Positions 11,923 to 22,365 of a stretch of DNA of 64,000 bases are shown here, one piece after another. Below the pieces are notes generated by a model. The model was given only the letters and a program-made list of their open reading frames with translations, was not told where the DNA came from and did not search any database. Each line of letters begins with the position of its first letter. Position 1 is the first letter of the stretch. Made by a program: the position numbers and the translations under genes. Source of the DNA: Scedosporium boydii (lineage: Eukaryota > Ascomycota > Sordariomycetes > Microascales > Microascaceae); assembly GCA_002221725.1 (NCBI GenBank), contig NJFT01000056.1, positions 1 through 64,000 on the forward strand. The letters are read 5' to 3'.

Positions 11923-14852
11923 ATGAGTTCAAGTGGATCTGAGGATGATATGCCTCTTGCCCGTTTCAACAGGCGTGGTAAGTGATGTGGCATCTTTAGC
12001 TAGGATCCTCCGTCGGCTCTCCTGCCCAGCCTGGGGGTCGGAGTTGACGTGTCACGATTGTCTCTTTCCCATAAGCACCAACCCCATAAGCCTCACCATC
12101 GCGTTCCTACCATTAAATTGAGTTAATATCTAACCCAGTTCCTTCTCAACTAGCCTCGGGAGGGATGAACTCGAAGGTTTCCTCCGACGCCATGGATGTC
12201 GATGGTCCGCTTACCAATGGATCAGCCAAGCGAAAATCTCGATCCTCCATTAATAAGGTCAACTATAAGGACGAGTCGGAGGATAGCGATGATGGTCAAC
12301 CCTTGGTAAGGGCTCTTGTCTGTTTTCCACCCTTTTAGGCGGGCTTATACTAACAACACCCTTCGTAGGCGAAACGCCAACGAACACGAACCATGGTCCC
12401 TGACGACGATTCCGATGATGCCCCCCTTAGCAAGAGTACGAAGACAAAGAAGACGCCCGCCAAGAAGGCCATCAAGGATGAGTCGGATAGCGATGATGAC
12501 AGGCCTCTCGCAAAGCCTGCCGCTAAGCGCAAGTCGACCGGTAGCGCGCCTGCGAAGAAGGCCAACGGGGTCAAGAAGCACGAATCCGATTCGGATGTGC
12601 CACTGAAGAAGCCTAAAAAGACGGCTGCAACTGCCAAGGCCAAGGCCAATGCCACCAAGACGAAGGCCGCTGCTACCAAGGCCAAGGCTACGCCGGTGAA
12701 GAAGGCTGCCAAGCCTGAGTCGAAAGATCAAAGCGAGGCTCCTGAGGAGGCGGAAGAGGAGTACGAATGGTGGAACGCGCCGAAGAAAGAGGACGACACG
12801 ATCAAGTGGACCACTCTCGAACACAATGGTGTCCTCTTGGCGCCGGCATATACGCCTCTTCCTTCCCATGTCAAGCTGCACTATGATGGCAAGCCCGTGA
12901 ATCTTCACGTCGAAGCTGAAGAGGTAGCCTGGTTCTTCGGCTCCATGCTCCACTCGGCGCACAACGTCGAGAATCCTGTATTCCAGAAGAATTTCTTCAC
13001 CGATTTTAAGGAGACTATCAAGCAGACCGGAGGTGCCACTGACAGGCAGGGCAACAAGGTCGACATCAAGGAGTTCTCCAAGCTCGATTTCACCAAGATT
13101 CATGAATACTGGCACACCACGAATGAGGCTAGAAAGGCCAGATCCACCGCCGAGAAAAAGGCTGAGAAGGCCGAAAAGGACAAGGTTGAGGCTCCCTTCA
13201 TGTTCTGCAAGTGGGATGGCCGCAAAGAAAAGGTTGGCAACTTCCGCGTGGAACCGCCTAGTCTATTCCGTGGTCGTGGAGAGCACCCCAAGACTGGCAA
13301 GGTCAAACGTCGTGTTATGCCGGAACAGATCACGATCAATATCGGCAAGGAAGCCAAGGTCCCCGAGCCCCCTCCGGGCCACAAGTGGAAGGCCGTTCAG
13401 CACGACAACAAGGCTACGTGGCTTGCTATGTGGCAGGAGAATATCAATGGCGCCTACAAATATGTCATGCTTGCCGCGAACAGTGCCATCAAGGGCCAGA
13501 GCGATTTCAAGAAGTTTGAGAAGGCCCGAGAGTTGAAGAAACACATCGACAAGATTCGCCGAGATTACACCAGAGATCTCAAGAGCGGAGTCATGGCAGA
13601 CAGGCAGCGTGCCACGGCTGTCTATCTTATCGACAAGCTCGCACTCAGAGCTGGAAACGAGAAGGACACCGAGAACGAGGCGGAGACTGTTGGTTGCTGC
13701 TCGCTGAAATACGAGCACGTAACCCTCAGGGAGCCCGACACGGTCATTTTCGATTTCCTCGGTAAAGACAGCATTCGTTACTATGATGAGGTCAAGGTCG
13801 ACAAGCAAGTGTTCAAGAACTTGAAGCTCTTCAAGAAGTCTCCCAAAACGACCGGCGATGATATCTTCGACCGCCTCACGGTAAGTTTCTAATGCGTTCC
13901 GCACTCAACGTGGGTGAGCTAGCTAACATTTTCTATGTCTCTAGACAAGTCAACTGAACAAGCACCTCTCGAGTTATATGCCCGGCCTTACGGCCAAGGT
14001 GTTCCGTACTTACAATGCCTCGATCACGATGGCAAGGCTCCTGAAGGAACTCAAGGGTGACAACCGACCCATTGCCGAGAAGGTTAAGCTTTACAACGAC
14101 TGCAATCGTCAAGTGGCTATTCTCTGTAACCACAAGCGAACCGTGGGAGCCAGCCACGAGCAACAGATGGAGAAGCTCGGCGACAAGATCAAGGCCTACC
14201 AGTACAAGAAGTGGCGAGCCAAGCAGATGATCCTGGACCTTGATTCCAAGCAGAAAAAGAAGAAGGGTGCCGAGTGGTTTGCTATGGACCCGGAGCTGAC
14301 TGAGGAGTGGATCCTTGAGCACCAGGAACAGCTTGTCGAGAAGGAGCGTGAGAACATTCAGAAGAAGTTCCAGAAGGAGAATGAGAAGCGCGCTGCGGAG
14401 GGAGAGAAGCCCCTTCCGGATAAGGAACTGAAGGAGCGCCTCAAGGCGGCCAACGAGCTTCAGGCCAAGTTCAAGAAGGAGAACAAGTCGAAGAAAGTTG
14501 CCGCTGAAGGCCGAGGTGTGACGGTGGAGAAGCTGGAGGCTCAGATTGTCAAGCATGATGCTCAAATCAGCAATCTGAGACTCCAGGCCGAAGACCGTGA
14601 GGGTAACAAGGAGGTTGCCCTGAGTACCAGCAAGCTTGTAAGTTGCACTTCTCTGTTTTCTGTCTACTTCTTCTATGTCTCTCTGCCATGCCTGATGCTA
14701 ACAACGGTTCATAGAATTACATCGACCCCCGTCTTACAGTCGTCTTCGCTAGAAAGTTCGACGTTCCTATTGAGAAGTTCTTCTCGAAGACGCTGCGGGA
14801 GAAGTTTAATTGGGCCATCAAGTCAGTTGAAGATGATGACTGGGACTTCTAA
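11923..14852 (+). CDS. TOP1: DNA topoisomerase I (eukaryotic type IB)
   Basis: This nuclear enzyme relaxes supercoils through a transient 3'-phosphotyrosine link. Five exons (11923-11977, 12154-12305, 12369-13880, 13945-14637, 14715-14852) give 849 aa. The N-terminus (to about 180) is a charged, Lys/Asp/Ser-rich tail with repeated SDSDDD-like acidic clusters and [12 protein letters not shown] basic clusters, likely nuclear localisation signals. The core begins at [17 protein letters not shown]. It carries [37 protein letters not shown] (catalytic Arg) and [10 protein letters not shown] (second catalytic Arg). A charged coiled-coil linker follows. The last exon begins at the active site SKLNYIDPR, with the nucleophile Tyr806, and ends with VEDDDWDF. 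An intron thus splits the protein just before the catalytic tyrosine. All phases close. Confidence 0.96.
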
Positions 14853-16011
14853 AGCGGGGGCCGTCGAACGCCTTTCCCGCTCTCAATCCGAAGTCTTTTA
14901 CATAGATGTATTGATGTTCTTTCTGCGCACAACTCAACAGCACTGTATTTTCAACCACACTTTGATTCTGTTGTTCTTAGTTTCCTTTTTCTCTTTTCTC
15001 TCTCTTTTTCTTCTTGTCTTTTCTTCTTTTGTTGACCTTTTCCTATTACCATGTAAATAGATGGCAGCCAACCAGCCTCGACCATCTCGGCAGACCAAGG
15101 AATCTTGGTTTCGCGGCAAAAATTCATTCGCAAGCAAAGCAAGAGGCAACTCAAGGGCGCATAAACAGAGGGCGATGGATGGAGCGGTTCGAATAAGCAT
15201 AAAAATCTTTTCGGCGTGAGAGGAGAACCAAAAAGGGAGGAGCGCGCGTGCCATGACCATACACGCAATTGATTAGAGGAGCGTCTGGATCTTTTTTCTA
15301 TTTTTAGTTTTCTTCTTTTCAAGAACTTTCCAGGGAATTTTTTTTGCAAGACTTGCGTTCTTTTGATTTTCGATTGCTTGGATGCCTGCCTGTGCTGAAT
15401 CAACTGGCCTCGTTCCAACTTGAATGGTGATGAATCTGAGAAACAATATCACCAACCTCTATTTGTCGATTAGGCGTCGAGGCATCCTTAAGACACCCAG
15501 GACCCATATTTTCAACATCGAGGATATGTTCATTGACTTGCCAGTCATTACATTGTCACTCAAGCCCAGAATTTACGTGTCGCAGCCGCTGTTCGATGTG
15601 CAAATCAAGAATCAGTATTCATACTGATAAACCATTATTTGTTCGTCCGTTCTATGATCTCTATAGTTCCACCGCCCGCAACAATTTGCTTTGTTCGTCA
15701 TGTAAGAAAATATAAGCACCCGAGCGAGTCGGGTGGAATCCGTCATCATGTACTCATATACTAATAATCACTGCGAGCCTCTCAACCGTCTGACCCCATT
15801 GACTATTTTCTTTTTTTCCCATCCCGCTATCCGCTATCGTATGCCTCGCTGTGGTGGGTATCAATATCATAGGGACCAGTATCCCCTGTGATAAAAAGAA
15901 CAAAAAGGGATAGTCTATAATGCCGCCTCCCGTCCATTACGCAGAGACCGTGGGACGAGTAAAAAAAGGAAGAGAAAAAAAAAGAAAACCAGTGCACGCC
16001 AACATAATAAT
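14853..16011. other. Convergent intergenic: TOP1 and Crh 3' ends
   Basis: No gene is supported. The first part is the T-rich 3' UTR of TOP1. A-rich runs just before 16012 fit the end of the Crh transcript. Open frames such as 15424-15627 have no recognisable content. Confidence 0.55.
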
Positions 16012-17189
16012 CTAGGAAGAATGACCAATAAAGACGAGAGCGCCAAGCAGCAAAGAGCTCAGCAAAGCAACAAGAGGAGGCCTCACACTCGCCGAGTCAT
16101 TCGGCACAATCTTGCCCTCCTCGGTCATCCTCCAGCCGTCCGGAACAGAGCCCTGGTCGGGAGTAGCGCCAGGCACCCACGGCCAGCCGGTCTGGGTCAG
16201 CGTGGCGTCGCCGCTCGCGGTGCCGATACCGCCCTGGGGCACGCGCGGGGCGGAGCTCCCATCCGTAGGGGATGCGGCGCTCGCGGTGGCGGTGATCATG
16301 TCGACGTTGCCGACGTTGCCGTTCACCTCGCCGTCGACGGCCTCGATGGATTGCCAAGAGCCCGAGTTGTCCTTGTAGCGGTACTCCTTCCCCGTGGAGT
16401 AGTCGGTGACGGCGATGGATTGGACCCTCATGGTGAAGGGTCCGTTTGCGTAGTTGGTCTGGCCGCCGGCCCAGTCGATGGTTCCCTGGGCGTTTCCCGG
16501 ATCGCCGCCGGCCCAGGCTCCGAACTTGAACTGCATGGGTGTCTGGGGATATTGGTTCGCCTCAGCGGTGTCGGCGGTCTGGGTGCGGATCTCAGTTCCG
16601 TCGACGAGCCAGACGATTCGGTCCTTGGTCCAATCTATGACGTAGGTGTGCCAGTCGGCCTGGTTGTTCGGAGCCGGGTTGAACTGTCCTCTATTGTAGC
16701 TGCCAACTATACCCTTTCCGAAGTAATTCGTCTGGACCTGGCCCGAGTCGACGCCGAGCCATTCGAGGTCGATCTCGTCGAGGGTGTCGGATTGGAGAAC
16801 GGCGGAGCTGACGATGCCGGTTCCGGGCGCCGCCTTCATGGTGATCTCGACGCGGCCGAACATGATGTAGAACGTCGAGATAAGTTGTGGTGCATCACCC
16901 GACCGCGCGACGCTGAAGGAGACGCCGTCGCCGTCGTAAGTGGGGGAGCCCGAGGCTACGAAGGAGTTTACTTCGCCTTTTGTGAAGTCTACGCGGATCG
17001 CCATGCCGAGGGCAGTATCCGGCGGGCATGTCGCTGCGGGCCAGGGGATTAGCGGGGAAGAACGCAGTATGGTGGGACGAAGGAGGGGGGCTTACTTGTT
17101 AATGGGTTGCAATCTGACCATGTTTGGGCGAAGACTGTGGGGGAGAGTGTTGTCGCCAGCACGGCGGGTAGAAATTTGGCTATCCTCAT
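16012..17189 (-). CDS. GPI-anchored Crh-type transglycosylase (GH16)
   Basis: Crh proteins link chitin to beta-glucan in the fungal cell wall. Two exons on the minus strand (17189-17096 and 17033-16012) give 371 aa. There is a signal peptide (MRIAKFLPAVLATTLSPTVFAQ) and a mature N-terminus SDCNPLTTTCPPDTALG typical of Crh. The GH16 catalytic motif DEIDLEWLG places Glu118 as nucleophile, Asp120 as helper and Glu122 as acid/base. The fold continues with WHTYVIDWTKDRIVWLVDG and FGAWAGGDPGNAQGTIDWAGG. A Ser/Thr/Pro/Gly-rich linker leads to a C-terminal hydrophobic segment (PLVALLSSLLLGALVFIG) that fits a GPI-anchor signal. No CBM18 chitin-binding module is present, so it is nearer to the Crh1/Utr2 catalytic-only architecture; the paralogue cannot be fixed from sequence alone. 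Confidence 0.92.
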
Positions 17190-17605
17190 GTTGGGGCGGC
17201 AGAATCTGTGTGTGCGGGAATATTGGGTGGTGGTGGTGACGGCGCGAAAGGGACGGAGAAGAAGCTCTCGAGGGAGAGCTGGAGATATCAATTGGTATCT
17301 GCTGCTTTGTGCTTCGTAGGGGGTTGTGGATTGTAGATTGGCGGATTGCGGATTGCAGATCGGAACTCCGTCGAGGTGATGTTTTCGAAAAGGGAAAATC
17401 GGAATGCAGCAAAAATATATAGACAGAGACAAAAATGTAATCAAGTCAAGGAGAGGATCAATACACGGCACAATGCAGCAACAATGCTGATGGAGATTAA
17501 GGTCGAGGTGTGCCAAGTCCAAGTGAGGCGAGTGCGCGATAGGATAATTGAAAGAAGCAGTCTAAATACGTTGTGCGATGCTGATCAGATCTTAGTATAC
17601 AAGCG

Positions 17606-17641
17606 GTGTTAAGAGTGTTGAGAGTGTTAAGAGTGTTAAGA
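17606..17641. repeat. Four 9-bp tandem repeats (GTGTTAAGA)
   Basis: Four consecutive 9-bp units, the second differing by one base (GTGTTGAGA), lie in the non-coding region about 420 bp upstream of the Crh start. Confidence 0.85.
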
Positions 17642-19328
17642 TGTCACAAGGGAGCAAGATCGATGTCTCATGTGGATGGGAGCGAGATTGGATCTTTAAG
17701 GAAGGACCAGATGAGAGAGATGGAAAATTGGCATTAATAGCAATGGAGCAATAGCATTGGCATCACAGCATTTGAGCCCAACCACCTTGGATCTCTTGGA
17801 TCTATAAGTACTTTTCGTATCTACTGGGGTACGGACATGGACACGAGGTCTTCCATGGCGATGACATCAACTCGCAGTGGGGCTAAGGGACGACATTGGG
17901 ACAATTGAACTGAAGAGGTGAATGACGAAGATATCAGGATATTCCAGATGCAGGCATGAGCTGGCGTTGCCAGTTTTTGGGCGCCCTCCGCAAGGATTAA
18001 TTGATCGAATCGGAGATTGGAGGGGATCGATCGAGGTGGTTGGGACGACAAAATAACCTCAACTAATCTTAGTTCACGTAGTTTAGGGCCCACTAAAGTC
18101 CAGCTCTGCCCCTGCTATTCCTGGCGGTGGCGGAGCTCTGTAATTGGCTCAAAATTCACTTCGTACTCGTGGCAGCCACTGATCAATCAATCCGAAGCTT
18201 TCAAGGGCAGCCAGGAACGAAGAATATAGTGGGCACACACTACAAAGCTACATTTGATGGAGTCTACGAAGTAGTTTAACAATGATAGCACGTTGGCACT
18301 GTTATTATTAGTAGCCAGGCTAGTGTTCCAGAACCAGCTGCCTCCTTCAGGCGCTAAACCATCAAATGTCGCACTAAGAAAAGACGTGGCTGGTGCAAGA
18401 AAATTGATCAATTGATGACGACGTCGAAGCCGAAAGACATCAATGATCAATACCTTCGTATTGTCGATAATATTGGAAAACACCAAATGTAAATCTTTTT
18501 GGTCCGCCATATAATTACGTGAGTATTATCCTAAAATGTCACAAAGGGATGAAAAGAAAAGGGAAACACGCCAAGATCTCTCTGGTGTCGGCCCTTCTCG
18601 CCAAAGCTTCGGATTCACAATCGTCTTCTGGAACGCAGCCGAATCTTGGGCCTGGTCACACCAAATCGTCTGCCGCTGCCTCGTTGCTTCGATAAAATTG
18701 ACTCCGGGCGCGCATCGAACAGGAACCTGTTAACCTTAAGCCGGAAGACAGAGCAGGAGCATCATCGGACGTGACATTGACCAGGAGTGGGGAGATGAGA
18801 CTTGAACCTGAACTTGAACTTGAAGGGTTCATTATCCGTGTCCTAAGTACCTGTTTCCTGTTTCTTAAATCCTTACTTCGTAGATTCGCGAATTTTCTTT
18901 TCTGAGGGTATCTGCAAGGTCAAGGCCCTGAACCACGGCTCTTGTCCTTCACAAGTGTCCGTGCCTCCTTCGCACGAGCGTTCCTTTGACCAGCGCATCT
19001 CGGATGATCTTGCAGGTTGCAGGTTGCGTCCGCCCTGGAATGAGAGATCGCCCCCTACGGATTCTCTATCGACTTCCCCGACAAGCCTCGTGGCAGCATG
19101 GGATGGACAAGGATAAGCTCCCAACCAGTCGGGGTGTTCCGTGTTTCCTTAGTCTGGCATCTCTTGGGCTGGCCCACCTCCTTTCCAAGACGGATCAATT
19201 GATATAAACCTATGTAGTCATGATAACTAAAATGCGCTCCTCTTCCGTCCCGTCACAGCATCGCCGGCTGCGGTCCCCGATGATACCAACACTGCACAGT
19301 ACATCGACAGGCCGGGGATCCGAACCCA

Positions 19329-19378
19329 GGCATTAGTGAACCTGACATGAAATCAAGACAGTCAAATTCACTAATACC
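19329..19378. repeat. Inverted repeat (hairpin) ATTAGTGAA / TTCACTAAT
   Basis: Perfect 9-nt arms at 19332-19340 and 19367-19375 extend to 12 nt with one mismatch and have further TGAC/GTCA pairing inside. Directly next to it, on the minus strand, CCTGGGTTCGGATCC resembles a Pol III B box or T-arm. No full tRNA cloverleaf could be drawn. Confidence 0.6.
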
Positions 19379-21678
19379 GAATAATCGTATGTGAAGGCAC
19401 CAACCATGACCACCAGAAGTTAGGATAAGCTTCTAATATTATTAATCTTCTTCAGGAACCCATCTAATCTAGTTTACATTGCACATCTCACATTTCCCAT
19501 TGCAAGAGAGCATTGGTAGAAAATATCGGTTCGCCTTAAATCCCAATGCGGATACCGTTTTGTGGCGGAGCTGCTGCAAGTCCAAGAGCACAGGCAGCTC
19601 CTTGGTCCATGACTTCTCTGACCTGAGAGTCAAGAGACCACCACATCGCCAATGGCAGCTACAGACCCTAACCCGGGTCGGTCTTGAGGTAATACCGAGA
19701 AATGAGATGAACAACATATGCACCCTCGATGATTCTTTACCACGGCAAGCTCAGCCACCAATCGAGTCGTCCTACAAATTCCAAATGCGCTGCCTCTACC
19801 TTTGCGGTGAACTGACCTTGGCTTTTCTCAACCAGGGAAAGTGAGCCTATTGGAGAGCAATTCGCGAGCCCCATGATCGATCTTCACTTTCAATTGATGC
19901 TTCGTACGGAGCAGTTTAGCTTCTTGCAAGCAGGTCATGCCTCACCACACTGCACAGCCACTGACCCAAGTTGCGCTACACAGAAGCACTTGGAGAACTT
20001 TCCCCCCCTCCACCAAGGCTCATTCAGGATCACTCTGGACTCGTTGCATTGTCGGCTTGCCGCCGATTGCAAGAGAAGCAGCCCGACAAAGGCGCCCGAG
20101 AAGCTTGCTTGGCGTGTTCAACGTTAGGGGCGGCTGTACGATTTCTTGGGTATCAAGCTGTCTAGAGTTCTTGCAGTCCAGTTTTCCAATGCCACAGCCA
20201 TGCCTGATCCACCGTGACAATTCGTGGCGAGGTGTAACGAAGCAGTTGAGCTTATCCAACACACAAGCTCACACCAAGTAGGGTCTGCCCCCCCCCCCAA
20301 AGTCACACTCAAGCATCAACTTGAGAGCCGCACCACATCCTCCAATCGAAAAATCGAAAAACCTGCTTGGCTGTTATGGCACACATCAATTGAATAAAGT
20401 GTCATCTCATGTAACTTGATTGGCAATTCCTCGAGACCTTGGCCCAGTGTGATGGCAGGGTATGTCTCAGCCTCTCAAGTGCCTCGTACCTTGCATCATC
20501 CAGGACGCTGATAATGGTTGTGCCGACGAGTCTAGCGGGCAGAACTTCCACCAATTTCCTCAACGTCGCCTATTCCACGGGCAAAAGAAATGAAATGAAA
20601 ACGAGAAGGGGGGAAGGAGAGGGGAAAAGGAGGGGAAGAAAAGGAAGGAAAAGAGCAGCTCTAAACCGTATGTTGGACGCCAACCCTTCAAGGGACACTG
20701 CTGCCTGGAAGGAATAGCCCTCAAGCCGTACTTCGTCAGTAATACTGAGTAGCCTCAATTCAGGTGGCAAAATTTGTCCAAGGAAAATGTTCTTTTGCAC
20801 GCTGCAGCCCAAGACAAGTAGCAGGTGGCCAGCCGCCAGAGCCTGGTCTCGTGGGTGGGATGGACTGGATCTTGGACACGTCAACACCTTGGAAGCCTGC
20901 CCTGGGGGTTTGCCCAAATTATTACCCCGTACAGCCAGCAGAGCATGCTCATCTCTGGCGCAGGCAACGCAGTATTATCAGACATCGAGATATCTCGGGA
21001 TGAAGAAGGCGGGACCAATACAGAGTATGTACAGGCACGCTGCACGGATCCCTCGACCTAGTTCAGTGATTGTTTGCTCTTTGCTTATTTACGGCGAGAA
21101 TACTTTTTGTAATCACCGACTGCCGAATTCTGCAATCTGCGAGTGTGAAACCAGCCTGAAGCTTTCTTAGTGGGGAATGTCTGTCTTGAATGGAATCTAT
21201 CAAAAGAAAACGAATCTGTCCTCCTTTTCTGTAAGATGCTCCAGGGAACCTCCTCGGTGCAACTATATGTTGCATCAATACAATTTGTCCTATTTCCTCT
21301 CGCAATCTTGAAAAGTAAAAATAATAGGAAAAAAGGGGAAAGAAGAAAAAGACGCTTCGTGAAGAATGAAATGAAAGGAAGCATATTACTATTTCGCGAA
21401 CCCGATAAACCATGATGAAGCTCCTCTCTAACCCTGCCCTTGGGGGCCTTGCGGTGCACTTTTAACCGGTCTAAAATCCGGAAAGAATAAGATCAAAAAC
21501 AGACTTTCCCCCGAGAGAACAGCAGTGGACGGACTCTGGACCCTGGACCCCGGGCCCTAGAGCCCCCGGCTCCCAGACCACCCCAGACCCGGAACAGCGG
21601 AACGCTATTGTCTGGGCCGCGAATACAGCCTGGCTCGCCAGGTGGAATAAACCCAAAATAAAGGTTAAGGCTCTTCCA

Positions 21679-22365
21679 CTACCAGTCGCGGCTTGGATCC
21701 CGCTCCAACTCTTCTTCGGAACGACCGTTGAGGATCATTTTCTTCACTCGGTGATCCCATTTCTGACCCATTGTCGGAATGACGCCTTCGAGAACATCTG
21801 GCTGTCCATCTTGGGAGGAGCTATCGTCAAAAGGAACCGTCCTGTCCGGGCCTACCCCGGCCATTTCGCTGTCGGTGTCGGCGACTAGGGGTGCCGAGGA
21901 ATGGGTTTGGACTGAGCGTCGCTGTCCCGGAGGCGAGCCGCACTGGGCACGCATGGTGGCGATATCTGAGATGATTTCATCGTCTACGACAGTTTCAGTT
22001 CCCCAGTGGTGCGGTTCAGTGGTGGACAGGAGCGATTCTCGTTCGGCGGGGTCCTGGTGGGGAGAGTCGGTCGTGGTCCATCGCGGCCTCCGCCGCCGGG
22101 CGGACAGCCATCTTGCCAAGAAGGCGAAGAGCACTGTAAGGGCCAAGAGGACCGTAAGGGTGAAGAGGATTGCAGGAGAATAGAGATTGCTTGTATGTGT
22201 TAGTGGTTTTCCACTGTAGGGGAATCTCTAGACAATGGACAATGCGGCTGCTTACAATGAGTAGCCGTAGCCGGCAGCCTGACGAGGGAAGACGAGGATG
22301 TAGATGGCCGAGGCCATGATGAATGCACAGGCCAGAAAAGCGGCCAGCATGTACTTGTCTGCCAT
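21679..22365 (-). CDS. Hypothetical protein with two membrane segments
   Basis: Not recognised. Two exons on the minus strand (22365-22256 and 22189-21679; intron 66 bp) give 206 aa with closed phases. Residues about 5-29 form a hydrophobic segment (YMLAAFLACAFIMASAIYILVF), followed by QAAGYGYSFNLYSPA and a second hydrophobic helix (ILFTLTVLLALTVLFAFLARWL, about 46-67). An Arg-rich stop-transfer cluster (SARRRRPRW) follows. The rest is hydrophilic and Ser/Asp/Glu-rich and ends with a conserved-looking tail, DHRVKKMILNGRSEEELERDPSRDW. The layout suggests a small helical-hairpin membrane protein with a cytosolic tail; the location is inferred. It stands alone in a gene-poor region. The well-formed intron between the two helices is the main support that it is real. 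Confidence 0.72.

Larger units (their letters stand above)
17190..21678. other. 4.5-kb gene-poor region upstream of Crh
   Basis: No gene could be supported on either strand; open frames are short and lack domains. The first part should include the Crh promoter. The stretch holds a 9-bp tandem repeat (17606-17641), TACGAAGTA/TACTTCGTA at 18265-18273 and 18874-18882, TCAATTGA at 18408, 19195, 19890 and 20386, a hairpin at 19329-19378, a C10 run near 20287, and a purine-rich tract near 20600-20655. Confidence 0.55.

Noticed and set aside
12345..14565. Three minus-strand frames of 210-256 codons across TOP1
   Set aside because: Leu/Arg-rich antisense of Lys/Glu-rich coding sequence; TOP1 on the plus strand is certain.
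16021..17052. 343-codon plus-strand frame opposite the Crh gene
   Set aside because: It lies antisense to a well-supported GH16 gene, has biased Arg/Gly/Val composition and contains no domain.
18874..18883. Similarity of TACTTCGTA to the loxP arm (ATAACTTCGTATA)
   Set aside because: Only the core 7-8 bases match, spacer and second arm are absent, and the context is fungal.
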